Of a stretch of 64,000 nucleotides of DNA, positions 51,401 to 64,000 are shown piece by piece. The stretch covers positions 1 through 64,000 of the forward strand of contig JAXRKP010001890.1 of assembly GCA_037039925.1 (NCBI GenBank). The letters are read 5' to 3'. The position numbers and the translations under genes are program-made. This DNA is from Doris montereyensis. Its lineage: Eukaryota > Mollusca > Gastropoda > Nudibranchia > Dorididae. The notes under the pieces were generated by a model. The model had not been told where the DNA came from and made no database searches. It saw nothing but the letters and a program-made list of their open reading frames with translations. The first letter of the stretch is position 1; every line of letters begins with the position of its first letter.

Positions 51401-54400
51401 GTATTGACAGTGTTGTATTTCATAGTGTATTGACAGTGTTGTATTTCATATTGTATTGACAGTGTTGTATTTCATAGTGTATTGACAGTGTTGTATTTCA
51501 TAGTGTATTGACAGTGTTGTATTTCATAGTCTATTGACAGTGTTGTATTTCATAGTGTATTGACAGTGTTGTATTTCATATTGTATTGACAGTGTTGTAT
51601 TTCATAGTGTATTGACAGTGTTGTATTTCATAGTGTATTGACAGTGTTGTATTTCATATTTTATTGACAGTGTTGTATTTTATATTATATTGACAGTGTT
51701 GTGTTTCATATTGTATTGACAGTGTTGTATTTCATAGTGTATTGACAGTGTTGTATTTCATAGTGTATTGACAGTGTTGTATTTCATATTGTATTGACAG
51801 TGTTGTATTTCATAGTGTTTTGACAGTGTTGTATTTCATAGTGTATTGACAGTGTTGTATTTCATAGTGTATTGACATTGTTGTATTTCATAGTGTATTG
51901 ACATTGTTGTTTTCATAGTGTATTGACAGTGTTGTATTTCATATTGTATTGACAGTGTTGTATTTCATAGTGTATTGACAGTGTTGTATTTCATATTGTA
52001 TGTGTATTTCAGTGTTGTAATTATATATTGACAGTGTTGTATTTCATAGTGTATTGACAGTGTTGTATTTCATATTGTATTGACAGTGTTGTATTTCATA
52101 TTGTATTGACAGTGTTGTATTTCATATTGTATTGACAGTGTTGTATTTCATATTGTATTGACAGTGTTGTATTTCATAGTGTATTGACAGTGTTGTATTT
52201 CATAGTGTATTGACATTGTTGTATTTCATAGTGTATTGACAGTGTTGTATTTCATAGTGTATTGACAGTGTTGTATTTCATGTGTATTCACAGTGTTGTA
52301 TTTCATAGTGTATTGACAGTGTTGTATTTAATAGTGTATTGACAGTGTTGTATTTCATAGTGTATTGACATTGTTGTATTTCATAGTGTATTGACAGTGT
52401 TGTATTTCATATTGTATTGACATTGTTGTATTTCATATTGTATTGACAGTGTTGTATTTCATATTGTATTGACAGTGTTGTATTTCATAGTGTATTGACA
52501 GTGTTGTATTTCATATTGTATTGACATTGTTGTATTTCATAGTGTATTGACAGTGTTGTATTTCATATTGTATGCACAGTTTTGTATTTCATATTGTATT
52601 GACAGTGTTGTATTTCATATTGTATTGACATTGTTGTATTTCATAGTGTATTGACATTGTTGTATTTCATAGTGTATTGACAGTGTTGTATTTCATAGTG
52701 TACTGACAGTATTTCATATTGTATTGACAGTGTTGTATTTCATAGTGTATTGACAGTGTTGTATTTCATAGTGTATTGACATTGTTGTATTTCATAGTGT
52801 ATTGACATTGTTGTATTTCATAGTGTATTGACATTGTTGTATTTCATAGTGTATTGACATTGTTGTATTTCATAGTGTATTGACAGTGTTGTATTTCATA
52901 GTGTTGTATTGACAGTGTTGTATTTCATAGTGTATTGACAGTGTTGTATTTCATATTGTATTGACAGTGTTGTATTTCATATTTGACAGTGTTGTATTTC
53001 ATAGTGTATTGACAGTGTTGTATTTCATAGTGTATTGACAGTGTTGTATTTCATAGTGTATTGACAGTGTTGTATTTCATATTGTATTGACAGTGTTGTA
53101 TTTCATATTGTATTGACATTGTTGTATTTCATAGTGTATTGACAGTGTTGTATTTCATAGTGTATTGACAGTGTTGTATTTCATAGTGTATTGACAGTGT
53201 TGTATTTCATATTGTATAGACAGTGTTGTATTTCATAGTGTATTGACAGTGTTGTATTTCATATTGTATTGACAGTGTTGTATTTCATATTGTATTGACA
53301 GTGTTGTATTTCATAGTATATTGACAGTGTTGTATTTCATAGTCTATTGACAGTGTTGTATTTCATATTGTATTGACAGTGTTGTATTTCATATTGTATT
53401 GACATTGTTGTATTTCATAGTGTATTGACAGTGTTGTATTTCATAGTGTATTGACAGTGTTGTATTTCATATTGCATTGACAGTGTTGTATTTGATATTG
53501 TATTGACAGTGTTGTATTTCATAGTGTATTGACAGTGTTGTATTTCATAGTGTATTGACATTGTTGTATTTCATAGTGTATTGACATTGTTGTATTTCAT
53601 AGTGTATTGAAAATGTTGTATTTCATATTGTATTGACAGTGTTGTATTTCATATTGTATTGACATTGTTGTATTTCATAGTGTATTGACAGTGTTGTATT
53701 TCATATTGTATTGACAGTGTTGTATTTCATATTGTATTGACATTGTTGTATTTCATAGTGTATTGACAGTGTTGTATTTCATATTGTATTGACAGTTTTG
53801 TATTTCATATTGTATTGACAGTGTTGTATTTCATATTGTATTGACATTGTTGTATTTCATAGTGTATTGACATTGTTGTATTTCATAGTGTATTGACAGT
53901 GTTGTATTTCATAGTGTATTGACATTGTTGTATTTCATATTGTATTGACAGTGTTGTATTTCATAGTGTATTGACAGTGTTGTATTTCATAGTGTATTGA
54001 CATTGTTGTATTTCATAGTGTATTGACAGTGTTGTATTTCATATTGCATTGACATTGTTGTATTTCATAGTGTATTGACAGTGTTGTATTTCATAGTGTA
54101 TTGACAGTGTTGTACTTCATAGTCTATTGACAGTGTTGTATTTCATATTGTATAGACAGTGTTGTATTTCATAGTGTATTGACAGTGTTGTATTTCATAT
54201 TGTATTGACAGTGTTGTATTTCATATTGTATTCACAGTGTTGTATTTCATAGTGTATTGACAGTGTTGTATTTCATAGTGTATTGACAGTGTTGTATTTC
54301 ATATAGGTATTGACAGTGTTGTATTTCATATTGTATTGACAGTGTTGTATTTCATATTGTATTCACAGTGTTGTATTTCATAGTGTATTGACAGTGTTGT

Positions 54401-57400
54401 ATTTCATAGTGTATTGACAGTGTTGTATTTCATAGTGTATTGACAGTGTTGTATTTCATAGTGTATTCATAGTGTTGTATTTCATAGTGTATTGACAGTG
54501 TTGTATTTCATATTGTATTGACAGTGTTGTATTTCATAGTGTATTGACAGTGTTGTATTTCATTGTCTATTGACAGTGTTGTATTTCATAGTCTATTGAC
54601 AGTGTTGTATTTCATATTGTATTGACAGTGTTGTATTTCATATATTGACAGGTGTATTTCATATTGTATTGACAGTGTTGTATTTCATAGTGTATTGACA
54701 GTGTTGTATTTCATAGTGTATTGACAGTGTTGTATTTCATATTGTATTGACAGTGTTGTATTTCATAGTGTATTGACAGTGTTGTATTTCATAGTGTATT
54801 GACAGTGTTGTATTTCATAGTGTATTGACAGTGTTGTATTTCATATTGTATTGACAGTATTTCATTGTATTGCATAGTGTATTGACAATGTTGTATTTCA
54901 TATTGTATTGACAGTGTTGTATTTCATATCGTGTATTGACAGTGTTGTATTTCATAGTGTATTGACAGTGTTGTATTTCATAGTGTATTGACAGTGTTGT
55001 ATTTCATATTTTATTGATTTCATAGTGTTGTATTTCATTTCATTGTATAGACAGTGTTGTATTTCATAGTGTATTGACAGTGTTGTATTTCATAGTGTAT
55101 TGACAGTGTTGTATTTCATATTGTATTGACAGTATTGTATTTCATATTATATTGACAGTGTTGTATTTCATAGTGTATTTACAGTGTTTTATTTCATATT
55201 GTATAGACAGTGTTGTATTTCATATTGTATTGACAGTGTTGTATTTCATAGTGTATTGACAGTGTTGTATTTCATAGTCTATTGACAGTGTTGTATTTCA
55301 TATTGTATTGACAGTGTTGTATTTCATAGTGTTTGACAGTGTTGAATTTCATAGTGTATTGACAGTGTTGTATTTCATATTGTATTGACGGTGTTGTATT
55401 TCATATTGTATTGATAGTGTTGTATTTCATAGTGTATTGACAGTGTTGTATTTCATAGTGTATTGACAGTGTTGTATTTCATATTGTATTGACAGTGTTG
55501 TATTTCATATTGTATTGACAGTGTTGTATTTCATAGTGTATTGACAGTGTTGTATTTCATAGTGTATTGACAGTGTTGTATTTCATAGTGTATTGACAGT
55601 GTTGTATTTCATAGTGTATTGACAGTGTTGTATTTCATATTGTATTGACAGTGTTGTATTTCATATTTTATTGACAGTGTTGTATTTCATAGTGCATTCA
55701 CAGTGTTGTATTTCATAGTGTATTGACATTGTTGTATTTCATAGTGTATTGACAGTGTTGTATTTCCTAGTGTATTGACAGTGTTGTATTTCATATTGTA
55801 TTCACAGTGTTGTATTTCATAGTGTATTGACAGTGTTGTATTTCATAGTGTATTGACATTGTTTTATTTCATAGTGTATTGACATTGTTGTATTTCATAT
55901 TGTATTGACAGTGTTGTATTTCATATTGTATTGACAGTGTTGTATTTCATATTGTATTGACAGTGTTGTATTTCATAGTGTATTGACAGTGTTGTATTTC
56001 ATAGTGTATTGACATTGTTGTATTTCATAGTGTATTGATAGTGTTGTATTTCATAGTGTATTGACAGTGTTGTATTTCATATTGTATTGACATTGTGGTA
56101 TTTCATAGTGTATTGACATTGTTGTATTTCATAGTGTATTGACAGTGTTGTATTTCATAGTGTATTGACATTGTTGTATTTCATAGTGTATTGACAGTGT
56201 TGTATTTCATAGTGTATTGACAGTGTTGTATTTCATATTGTATTGACATTGTTGTATTTCATATTGTATTGACATTGTTGTATTTCATAGTGTATTGACA
56301 GTGTTGTATTTCATATTGTATTCACAGTGTTGTATTTCATAGTGTATTGACAGTGTTGTATTTCATAGTGTATTATTGACAGTGTTGTATTTCATATTGT
56401 ATTGACAGTGTTGTATTTCATTGTTGTATTTCATAGTGTATTGACAGTGTTGTATTTCATAGTGTATTATTGTATTTATTGACATTGTTGTATTTCATAT
56501 TGTATTGACATTGTTGTATTTCTAGTGTATTAGTGTATTGACAGTGTTGTATTTCATAGTGTATTGACAGTGTTGTATTTCATAGTGTATTGACAGTGTT
56601 GTATTTCATATTGTATTGACAGTGTTGTATTTCATAGTGTATTGACAGTGTTGTATTTCATATTGTATTGACAGTGTTGTATTTCATAGTGTATTGACAG
56701 TGTTGTATTTCATATGTATTGACAGTGTTGTATTTCATAGTGTATTCACAGTGTTGTATTTCATATTGTATTGACAGTGTTGTATTTCATAGTGTATTGA
56801 CAGTGTTGTATTTCATATTGTATTGACAGTGTTGTATTTCATAGTGTATTGACAGTGTTGTATTTCATAGTGTATTGACATTGTTGTATTTCATATTGTA
56901 TTGACAGTGTTGTATTTCATAGTGTATTGACAGTGTTGTATTTCATAGTGTATTGACAGTGTTGTATTTCATAGTGTATTGACAGTGTTGTATTTCATAG
57001 TGTATTGACAGTGTTGTATTTCATATTGTATTGACAGTGTTGTATTTCATAGTGTATTGACAGTGTTGTATTTCATATTGTATTGACAGTGTTGTATTTC
57101 ATAGTGTATTGACAGTGTTGTATTTCATAGTGTATTGACAGTGTTGTATTTCATATTGTATTGACAGTGTTGTATTTCATAGTGTATTGACAGTGTTGTA
57201 TTTCATAGTGTATTGACAGTGTTGTATTTCATAGTGTATTGACAGTGTTGTATTTCATAGTGTATTGACAGTGTTGTATTTCATAGTGTATTGACAGTGT
57301 TGTATTTCATATTGTATTGACATTGTTGTATTTCATAGTGTATTGACAGTGTTGTATTTCATAGTGTATTGACAGTGTTGTATTTCATAGTGTATTGACA

Positions 57401-58788
57401 GTGTTGTATTTCATAGTGTATTGACAGTGTTGTATTTCATAGTGTATTGACAGTGTTGTATTTCATATTGTATTGACAGTGTTGTATTTCATATTGTATT
57501 GACAGTGTTGTATTTCATAGTGTATTGACAGTGTTGTATTTCATAGTGTATTGACAGTGTTGTATTTCATAGTGTATTGACAGTGTTGTATTTCATATTG
57601 TATTCACAGTGTTGTATTTCATATTGTATTGACAGTGTTGTATTTCATAGTGTATTGACAGTGTTGTATTTCATATTGTATTCACAGTGTTGTATTTCAT
57701 AGTGTATTGACAGTGTTGTATTTCATAGTGTATTCACAGTGTTGTATTTCATAGTGTATTGACAGTGTTGTATTTCATAGTGTATTGACAGTGTTGTATT
57801 TCATATTGTATTCACAGTGTTGTATTTCATATTGTATTGACAGTGTTGTATTTCATATTGTATTCACAGTGTTGTATTTCATATTGTATTGACAGTGTTG
57901 TATTTCATATTGTATTCACAGTGTTGTATTTCATATTGTATTGACAGTGTTGTATTTCATATTGTATTGACAGTGTTGTATTTCATATTGTATTCACAGT
58001 GTTGTATTTCATATTGTATTCACAGTGTTGTATTTCATATTGTATTCACAGTGTTGTATTTCATATTGTATTCACAGTGTTGTATTTCATATTGTATTCA
58101 CAGTGTTGTATTTCATATTGTATTGACAGTGTTGTATTTCATAGTGTATTCACAGTGTTGTATTTCATAGTGTATTCACAGTGTTGTATTTCATATTGTA
58201 TAGACAGTGTTGTATTTCATAGTGTATTCACAGTGTTGTATTTCATAGTGTTGTATTGACAGTGTTGTATTTCATAGTGTATTGACAGTGTTGTATTTCA
58301 TAGTGTATTGACAGTGTTGTATTTCATAGTGTATTGACAGTGTTGTATTTCTTAGTGTATTGACAGTGTTGTATTTCATAGTGTATTGACAGTGTTGTAT
58401 TTCATATTGTATTCACAGTGTTGTATTTCATAGTGTATTGACAGTGTTGTATTTCATATTGTATTGACAGTGTTGTATTTCATAGTGTATTGACAGTGTT
58501 GTATTTCATAGTGTATTGACAGTGTTGTATTTCATAGTGTATTGACAGTGTTGTATTTCATATTGTATTCACAGTGTTGTATTTCATATTGTATTGACAG
58601 TGTTGTATTTCATAGTGTATTGACAGTGTTTTATTTCATATTGTATTCACAGTGTTGTATTTCATAGTGTATTGACAGTGTTGTATTTCATATTGTATTC
58701 ACAGTGTTGTATTTCATAGTGTATTGACAGTGTTGTATTTCATATTGTATTGACATTGTTGTATTTCATAGTGTATTCACAGTGTTGT
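48415..58788. repeat. 26-bp satellite array, about 400 copies
   Basis: Highly regular units of tgtattgacagtgttgta followed by tttcatag. A two-state polymorphism, tcatagtg versus tcatattg, is interspersed throughout. Less frequent variants are gacattgttg for gacagtgttg and tattcacag for tattgacag, the latter clustered in 57600-58250. It fills most of the intron between the TM5 and TM6 exons. It is far more homogeneous than the 32-bp satellite, suggesting recent or ongoing homogenisation. Confidence 0.97.
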
Positions 58789-59323
58789 AGCACCAACACG
58801 GTGTGTCACGTTTTGGTTGGGTTCTATCTTACAGAAGATAACATAAGACCGTCTTTATCAACAGTCAACTTCTTAAGATATAAAATCATAAATGTACATA
58901 ACAACAAATGTATAAAACTGTTGCTACTCTTGTCATATATATGTGCCTGAAATAGAGATAAAATGATGTAACATGAACTGACATTGTATTGTACCGTGTG
59001 AGGAATGTGCCTCACGGCAAATTGCCGTATTCAGTGATCATCTCACGTTCATCAAACAGTGGTTTGGTGCACTGACACTAACATTTTGGAAATCTAAACT
59101 TCCACCTTAGTCAGGTACTCATTCACATCATACCACGCAAGGGAAACAGAGTTTCAGTTATAACATGTGGTTCGCATGTCTTAGTTGAATATTCTAGGCC
59201 TGGTAGGGTCCCACTGGTAATTGCACCGTGACATATTCTATTTATTCTAAGCAGACAAATTCATTTTCTTGATATGTTAATCCTTTGCTTGAATTGTAAT
59301 ACAATTTTGCTTTTTATCTTGAG
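58789..59323. other. Unique intron sequence upstream of TM6 exon
   Basis: No gene or repeat recognised. It ends in a pyrimidine-rich stretch (ttgctttttatcttgag) that serves as the acceptor of the next exon. Confidence 0.6.
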
Positions 59324-59427
59324 GTTTGGAGGGACGCGGCCACCCAAATGTTCTACTCTCTCGGTACCGGCAGTGCTACAATCGCAGCCCTCGCAAGCTA
59401 TAACAAATTTCACAACAATTGCCTTAG
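59324..59427 (+). CDS. SLC6 transporter exon: TM6
   Basis: The exon runs from tttttatcttgag to gtgcgc. It is open throughout and encodes [20 protein letters not shown] and then [15 protein letters not shown]. This is the unwound TM6 of SLC6 transporters, with the signature DAATQ-F-SLG and SYNKF-NNC; residues here help bind Na+, Cl- and substrate. It is the only one of the five exons without an apparent frameshift. It ends in phase 2 and the next exon should start with an RDA/RDS-type codon series; none was found before 64000. Confidence 0.95.
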
Positions 59428-59764
59428 GTGCGCATTGATTTGCATTTTAATTAACATCCTTTGTGTTTGTTTCTTGATGTTTCTACAAGCATGCGAGCTA
59501 TAGTAGATTTTACTGTACATTGCTGCAGGTCTGTATTGACCCATATGATTGTGAAGTTTGAAACATCTCATTGAATCATTGAGACAGCGTATTTATAGCG
59601 AACAGTAAAATAATCCACAAGTCTTACTGTAGATCTGCATTTCTGTAAAAAAAAAAAAAAAATTAAAACTCAATCAAATACAATTTATTTCATTACGTTT
59701 GTCAGATTTTACAGACTTGTAACGTACACGCTACACGGTGACAAGACTCATGGTACATAAGGGT
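59428..59764. other. Unique intron sequence with a poly-A run
   Basis: AT-rich intron start with a run of about 17 A at 59647-59663. No coding potential seen. Confidence 0.6.
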
Positions 59765-61470
59765 CAATGCCAACGTGCAGACCATCAAGTGCAATGTCAG
59801 AGTATAGACCATCAAGTCTAATTTTAGCGTATAGACTATCAAGTGCAATGTCAGGGTATAGACTATCAAGTGCAATGTCAGGGTATAGACTATCAAGTGC
59901 AATGTCGGTGTATAGACTATCAAGTCTAATGTCAGTGTATAGACATCAAGTCTAAAGTATAGACTAATAGACTATCAAGTGCAATGTCAGGGTATAGACT
60001 ATCAAGTCAATGTCAGAGTATAGACCATCAAGTCTAATGTCAGTGTATAGACTATCACTATCAAGTGCAATGTCTAGACCATCAAGTGCTAATGTCAGTG
60101 TATAGACTATCAAGTCTAATGTCAGTGTATAGACTATCAAGTGCAATGTCAGTGTATAGACTATCAAGTCTAATGTCAGTGTATAGACTATCAAGTCTAA
60201 TGTCAGTGTATAGACTATCAAGTCTAATGTCAGAGTATAGACTATCAAGTCTAATGTCAGTGTATAGACTATCAAGTGCAATGTCAGTGTATAGACTATC
60301 AAGTGCAATGTCAGAGTATAGACTATCAAGTCTAATGTCAGGGTATAGACTATCAAGTCTAATGTCAGTGTATAGACTATCAAGTGCAATGTCAGTGTAT
60401 AGACTATCAAGTCTAATGTCAGTGTATAGACTATCAAGTGCAATGTCAGTGTATAGACTATCAAGTGCAATGTCAGTGTATAGACTATCAAGTGCAATGT
60501 CAGGTGTATAGACTATCAAGTGCAATGTCAGTGTATAGACTATCAAGTGCAATGTCAGTGTATAGACTATCAAGTCTAATGTCAGTGTATAGACTATCAA
60601 GTGCAATGTCAGAGTATAGACTATCAAGTCTAATGTCAGTGTATAGACTATCAAGTCTAATGTCAGTGTATAGACTATCAAGTGCAATGTCAGTGTATAG
60701 ACTATCAAGTGCAATGTCAGTGTATAGACTATCAAGTGCAATGTCAGTGTATAGACTATCAAGTCAGTGTATAGACTATCAAGTGCAATGTCAGTGTATA
60801 GATTTATCAAGTGCAATGTCAGGGTATAGACTATCAAGTCTAATGTCAGTGTATAGACTATCAAGTGCTAATGTCAGTGTATAGACTATCAAGTCTATTG
60901 TCAGGGTATAGACTATCAAGTCTAATGTCAGTGTACAGACTATCAAGTCAATGTCAGTGTATAGACTATCAAGTTTAATGTCAGTGTATAGACTATCAAG
61001 TCTAATGTCAGTGTATAGACTATCAAGTCTAATATCAGTGTATAGACTATCAAGTCTAATGTCAGGGTATAGACTATCAAGTGCAATGTCAGGGTATAGA
61101 CTATCAAGTGCTAATGTCAGTGTATAGACTATCAAGTGCAATGTCAGGGTATAGACCATCAAGTCTAATGTCAGTGTATAGACTATCAATTCTAATGTCA
61201 GTGTATAGACTATCAAGTCTAATGTCAGTGTATAGACTATCAAGTCTAATCTCTACTATCAAGTGCAAGTCAGTGTATAGACTATCAAGTCTAATGTCAG
61301 TGTATAGACTATCAAGTCTAATGTCAGTGTATAGACTATCAAGTCCAATGTCAGTGTATAGACTATCAAGCCCTAATGTCAGTGTATAGACTATCAAGTC
61401 TAATGTCAGTGTATAGACTATCAGTCCTAAGTCATGTATAGACTATATCAGGCCCTAAAATAGACTATCA
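59765..61470. repeat. 27-bp minisatellite
   Basis: About 62 units of caagtctaatgtcagtg followed by tatagactat. A second class has gtgcaatg for gtctaatg, and the two alternate irregularly. Nine-codon periodicity keeps frames open on both strands (VYRLSSAMS and VYTLTLHLI types), not evidence of a gene. A few units have lost 2-6 bp. Confidence 0.96.
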
Positions 61471-63356
61471 AGTCTAATGTCAGTGGACTATCCTAATGTC
61501 TAAAATCAACACATGGCTCAAGTCTGTCCCTAAAACACACATGGCTCTGCTAATGTCAGTGGGACTATCAAGTCTTGGCTCTGCTGGCCCTAAGACACAT
61601 TGGGCTCTACTGGCCGTGTAAAACACACATGGGTCTGCTGGCCCTAAAGACACATTTGGCTCTGCTGGCCCTAGGACACATTTGGCTCTAAACACTGGCC
61701 CTAAGACACACATGGCTCTGCTGGCCGTAGGACATTTGGTCTGCTGGCCCTAAGACACATTTGGCTCTACTGGCCCTAGGACAATTTGGCTCTGCTGGCC
61801 CTAAGACACATTTGGCTCTGCTGGCCTAGGATACATTTGGCTCTGCTGGCCCCTAAGACACATTTGGCTCTGCTGGCCCTAGGACACATTTGAATCTGCT
61901 GGCCCTAAGACACATTTGACTCTGCTGGCCCTAGGACACATTTGGCTCTGCTGGCCCTAGGACACATTTGGCTCTGCTGGCCCTAGAGACACATTTGACT
62001 CTCTGGCCCTAAGGACACATTTGACTCTGCTGGCCCTAGGACACATTTGACTCTGCTGGCCTAGGACACATTTGACTCTGCTGGCCCTAGACACATTTGA
62101 CTCTGGTGGTCCTAGGACACATTTGGCTCTGCTGGCACTAGGACACATTTGGCTCTGCTGGCCCTAAGACACATTTGACTCTGCTGGCCCTAAGACACAT
62201 TTGGCTCTGCTGGCCCTAGGACACATTTGGCTCTTCTGGCCGTAGGACACATTTAGCTCTGCTGGCCCTAGGACACATTTGGCTCTCTGGCCGTAGGACA
62301 CATTTGGTTCTGCTGGGCCTATGACACATTTGGCTTTGGTGGCCCTAGGACAAGACTCTGATGGCCATAGGACACATTTTGCTCTGCTGGCCCTAGGACA
62401 AAGCTATGCTGGCCCTAGGACATGGCTCTGCTGGTCCTAGGACATGACTCTGCTGACCCTAGGACATGGCTCTGCTGGCCCTAGGGCAAGGCTCTGCTGG
62501 CCCCTATGCCACATTTTGCTCTGCTGGCCCTAGGACATGGCTCTGCTGGCCCTAGGACAAGGCTCTGCTGGCCCTAGGACATGGCCTGCTGGCCCTAGGA
62601 CACATTTTGCTCTGCTGGCCCTAGGACATGGCTCTGCTGGCCCTAGCACATGGCTCTGCTGGCCTTAGGACATGGCTCTGCTGGTCCTAGGACATGGCTC
62701 TGCTGGCCCTAGGACATGGCTCTGCTGGCCCTAGGACAAGGCTCTGCTGGCCCTAGGACATGGCTCTGCTGGCCCTAGGACAAGGCTCTGCTGGCCCTAG
62801 GACATGGCTCTGCTGGCCCTAGGACACATTTTGCTCTGCTGGCCCTAGGACATGACTCTGCTGGGCCTAGGACATGGCTCTGCTGGCCCTAGGACATGGC
62901 TCTGCTGGTCCTAGGACATGGCTCTGCTGGCCCTAGGAGATGGCTCTGCCGGCCGTAGGACAAGGCTCTCTGCTGGCCCTAGGACACATTTTGCTCTGCT
63001 GGCCCTAGGACATGGCTCTGCTGGCCCTAGGACAAGGCTCTGCTGGCCCTGGGACATGGCTGTGCTGGTCCTAGGAGATGGCTCTGCTGGCCCTAAAACA
63101 TGGGTCTGCTGGCCCTAGGACATGGCTCTGCTGGCCCTAGGACACATTTAGCTCTGCTGGCCCTAGGACATGGCTCTGCTGGCCCCAGAACAAGGCTCTG
63201 CTGCTGGCCCTAGGACATGGCTCTGCTGGTCCTAGGAGATGGCTCTGCTGGCCCTAAAACATGGCTCTGCTGGCCCTAAAACATGGCTCTGCTGGCCCTA
63301 AAACATGGCTCTGCTGGCCCTAAATCATGGCTCTTTTGGCCCTAGGACACATTTTG
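61471..63356. repeat. 22/26-bp minisatellite, two subfamilies
   Basis: About 75-80 units ending in ctctgctggcccta. The 26-bp form starts ggacacatttgg and dominates 61600-62350; the 22-bp form starts ggacatgg and dominates after 62390, with scattered 26-bp units. The two differ by a 4-bp length change next to ggaca. At 61440-61720 units mix with pieces of the preceding 27-bp repeat. Confidence 0.95.
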
Positions 63357-64000
63357 TTGAGCGGACTCACATTATGGAGCCAGCATTGAAAGGAAAGATA
63401 ATATTTTTTTGCAACGGAAAGTTTATAACAAACAATAATATCGAAACTTAGGACAACCATTTCTGTTTTTACAGTACTGGAACTGTGTATGCTTTAGCGA
63501 CTGCAGATTCATGAGATCCAATCGCATTGCATGCAGAGAAGTGCTATAGCACGATTCCGACTCGTCATCACACTTATCGGCATGGATTTTGATTTACCAA
63601 ACGAATATATTATCCTTTTCGCTCAGGTAGATCGCCTAATCCTGGCAGTGGACAGGTAGGCACCTGTATAGGAGTAGGTGATCCCGCCCTCACGAGCCCC
63701 CTGCTGCCTTGCAGGCAAGTCTTGGCTGACCAAAGGCTAAAGGAGTTAACCCTGAAAGAAAACAACATGCTGCCTTGCAGGCCAGTCTTGACTGACTAAA
63801 GGCTAAAGGAGTTAATCCTAACAGAAAATATCAAGGCCTGGTAGCGGGGCTCAAGGTGCTATCCCCACCATCTACCTAGGGTACAGTGGGTTAATCCCCT
63901 GCTTATCCCAAAACAAACAGATTCAGAGAACAAATAAATATAATATAACAGGCTTGATCTTTCGAAGACGAACTTGGAAACGAATATGGACTGTGATTTT
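63357..64000. other. Unique sequence at the right end
   Basis: No gene recognised. A ttctgtttttacag near 63473 looks like a splice acceptor, but what follows does not match the expected SLC6 segment after TM6. Confidence 0.5.
63702..63833. repeat. 66-bp tandem duplication
   Basis: Two diverged copies of a segment starting tgctgccttgcaggc and containing aaaggctaaaggagttaa lie 66 bp apart. They may be the start of another array or part of an unrecognised short mobile element. Confidence 0.8.

Noticed and set aside
59702..61397. VYTLTLHLI and VYRLSSAMS repeat proteins of up to 260 residues
   Set aside because: Nine-codon unit leaves both strands open; there is no signal sequence or non-repeat domain, and frames end with array indels.
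63473..63560. Next SLC6 exon after an acceptor-like tttttacag
   Set aside because: The downstream translation does not match the conserved segment after TM6 in any frame.

Overview
The window is eukaryotic, almost certainly animal, DNA and is dominated by tandem repeats: roughly four fifths of the 64 kb is satellite or minisatellite. The evidence for an animal is a split, plus-strand gene of the SLC6 (sodium/chloride-dependent neurotransmitter and amino-acid transporter) family. Five exons with canonical AG/GT borders cover TM3 to TM6. CR1/L2-type LINEs with ATT tails, a Tc1-type DNA transposon and a tRNA-Gly-headed SINE also fit. A marine invertebrate, possibly a mollusc or another lophotrochozoan, is my guess from the repeat types; the sequence does not prove it.

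Layout. 1-19,725: 32-bp satellite with higher-order structure. 19,726-27,549: a 42-bp sister satellite (the 32-bp unit plus a 10-bp insert), split by LINE 1 (19,812-23,731). 27,550-38,380: LINE 2, a single CR1/L2-like reverse transcriptase gene pulled apart by four internal minisatellites (37, 33, 18 and 48 bp). 38,395-38,986: SLC6 exons for TM3 and EL2. 39,480-40,636: 45-bp array. About 40,640-43,250: Tc1-like transposon, itself interrupted by a (GA)n run and a 33-bp array made of its own codons. 43,303-43,699: 16-bp array. 43,757-43,889: TM4 exon. 44,131-44,664: (GAA)n. 44,765-47,534: 47-bp array. 47,598-47,870: SINE. 48,051-48,180: TM5 exon. 48,415-58,788: 26-bp satellite of about 400 copies. 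59,324-59,427: TM6 exon. 59,765-61,470: 27-bp array. 61,471-63,356: 22/26-bp array. 63,357-64,000: unique sequence with a 66-bp duplication.

The main result is that several minisatellites are not anonymous. Read in the plus strand, the blocks between the arrays at 27.5-38.4 kb are successive, collinear pieces of one reverse transcriptase, and the array units are amplified codons from the joints between those pieces. The same has happened independently in the Tc1 transposase (41.65-42.84 kb). The transporter gene is therefore spread over introns of 4 to more than 38 kb that are mostly satellite.

Four of the five SLC6 exons carry single-base indels, several in homopolymers. The sequence alone cannot separate a decaying pseudogene from long-read consensus errors. 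No rRNA, intact tRNA, CRISPR or prokaryotic feature was seen. Nearly all long open frames in the window are artefacts of repeat periodicity.
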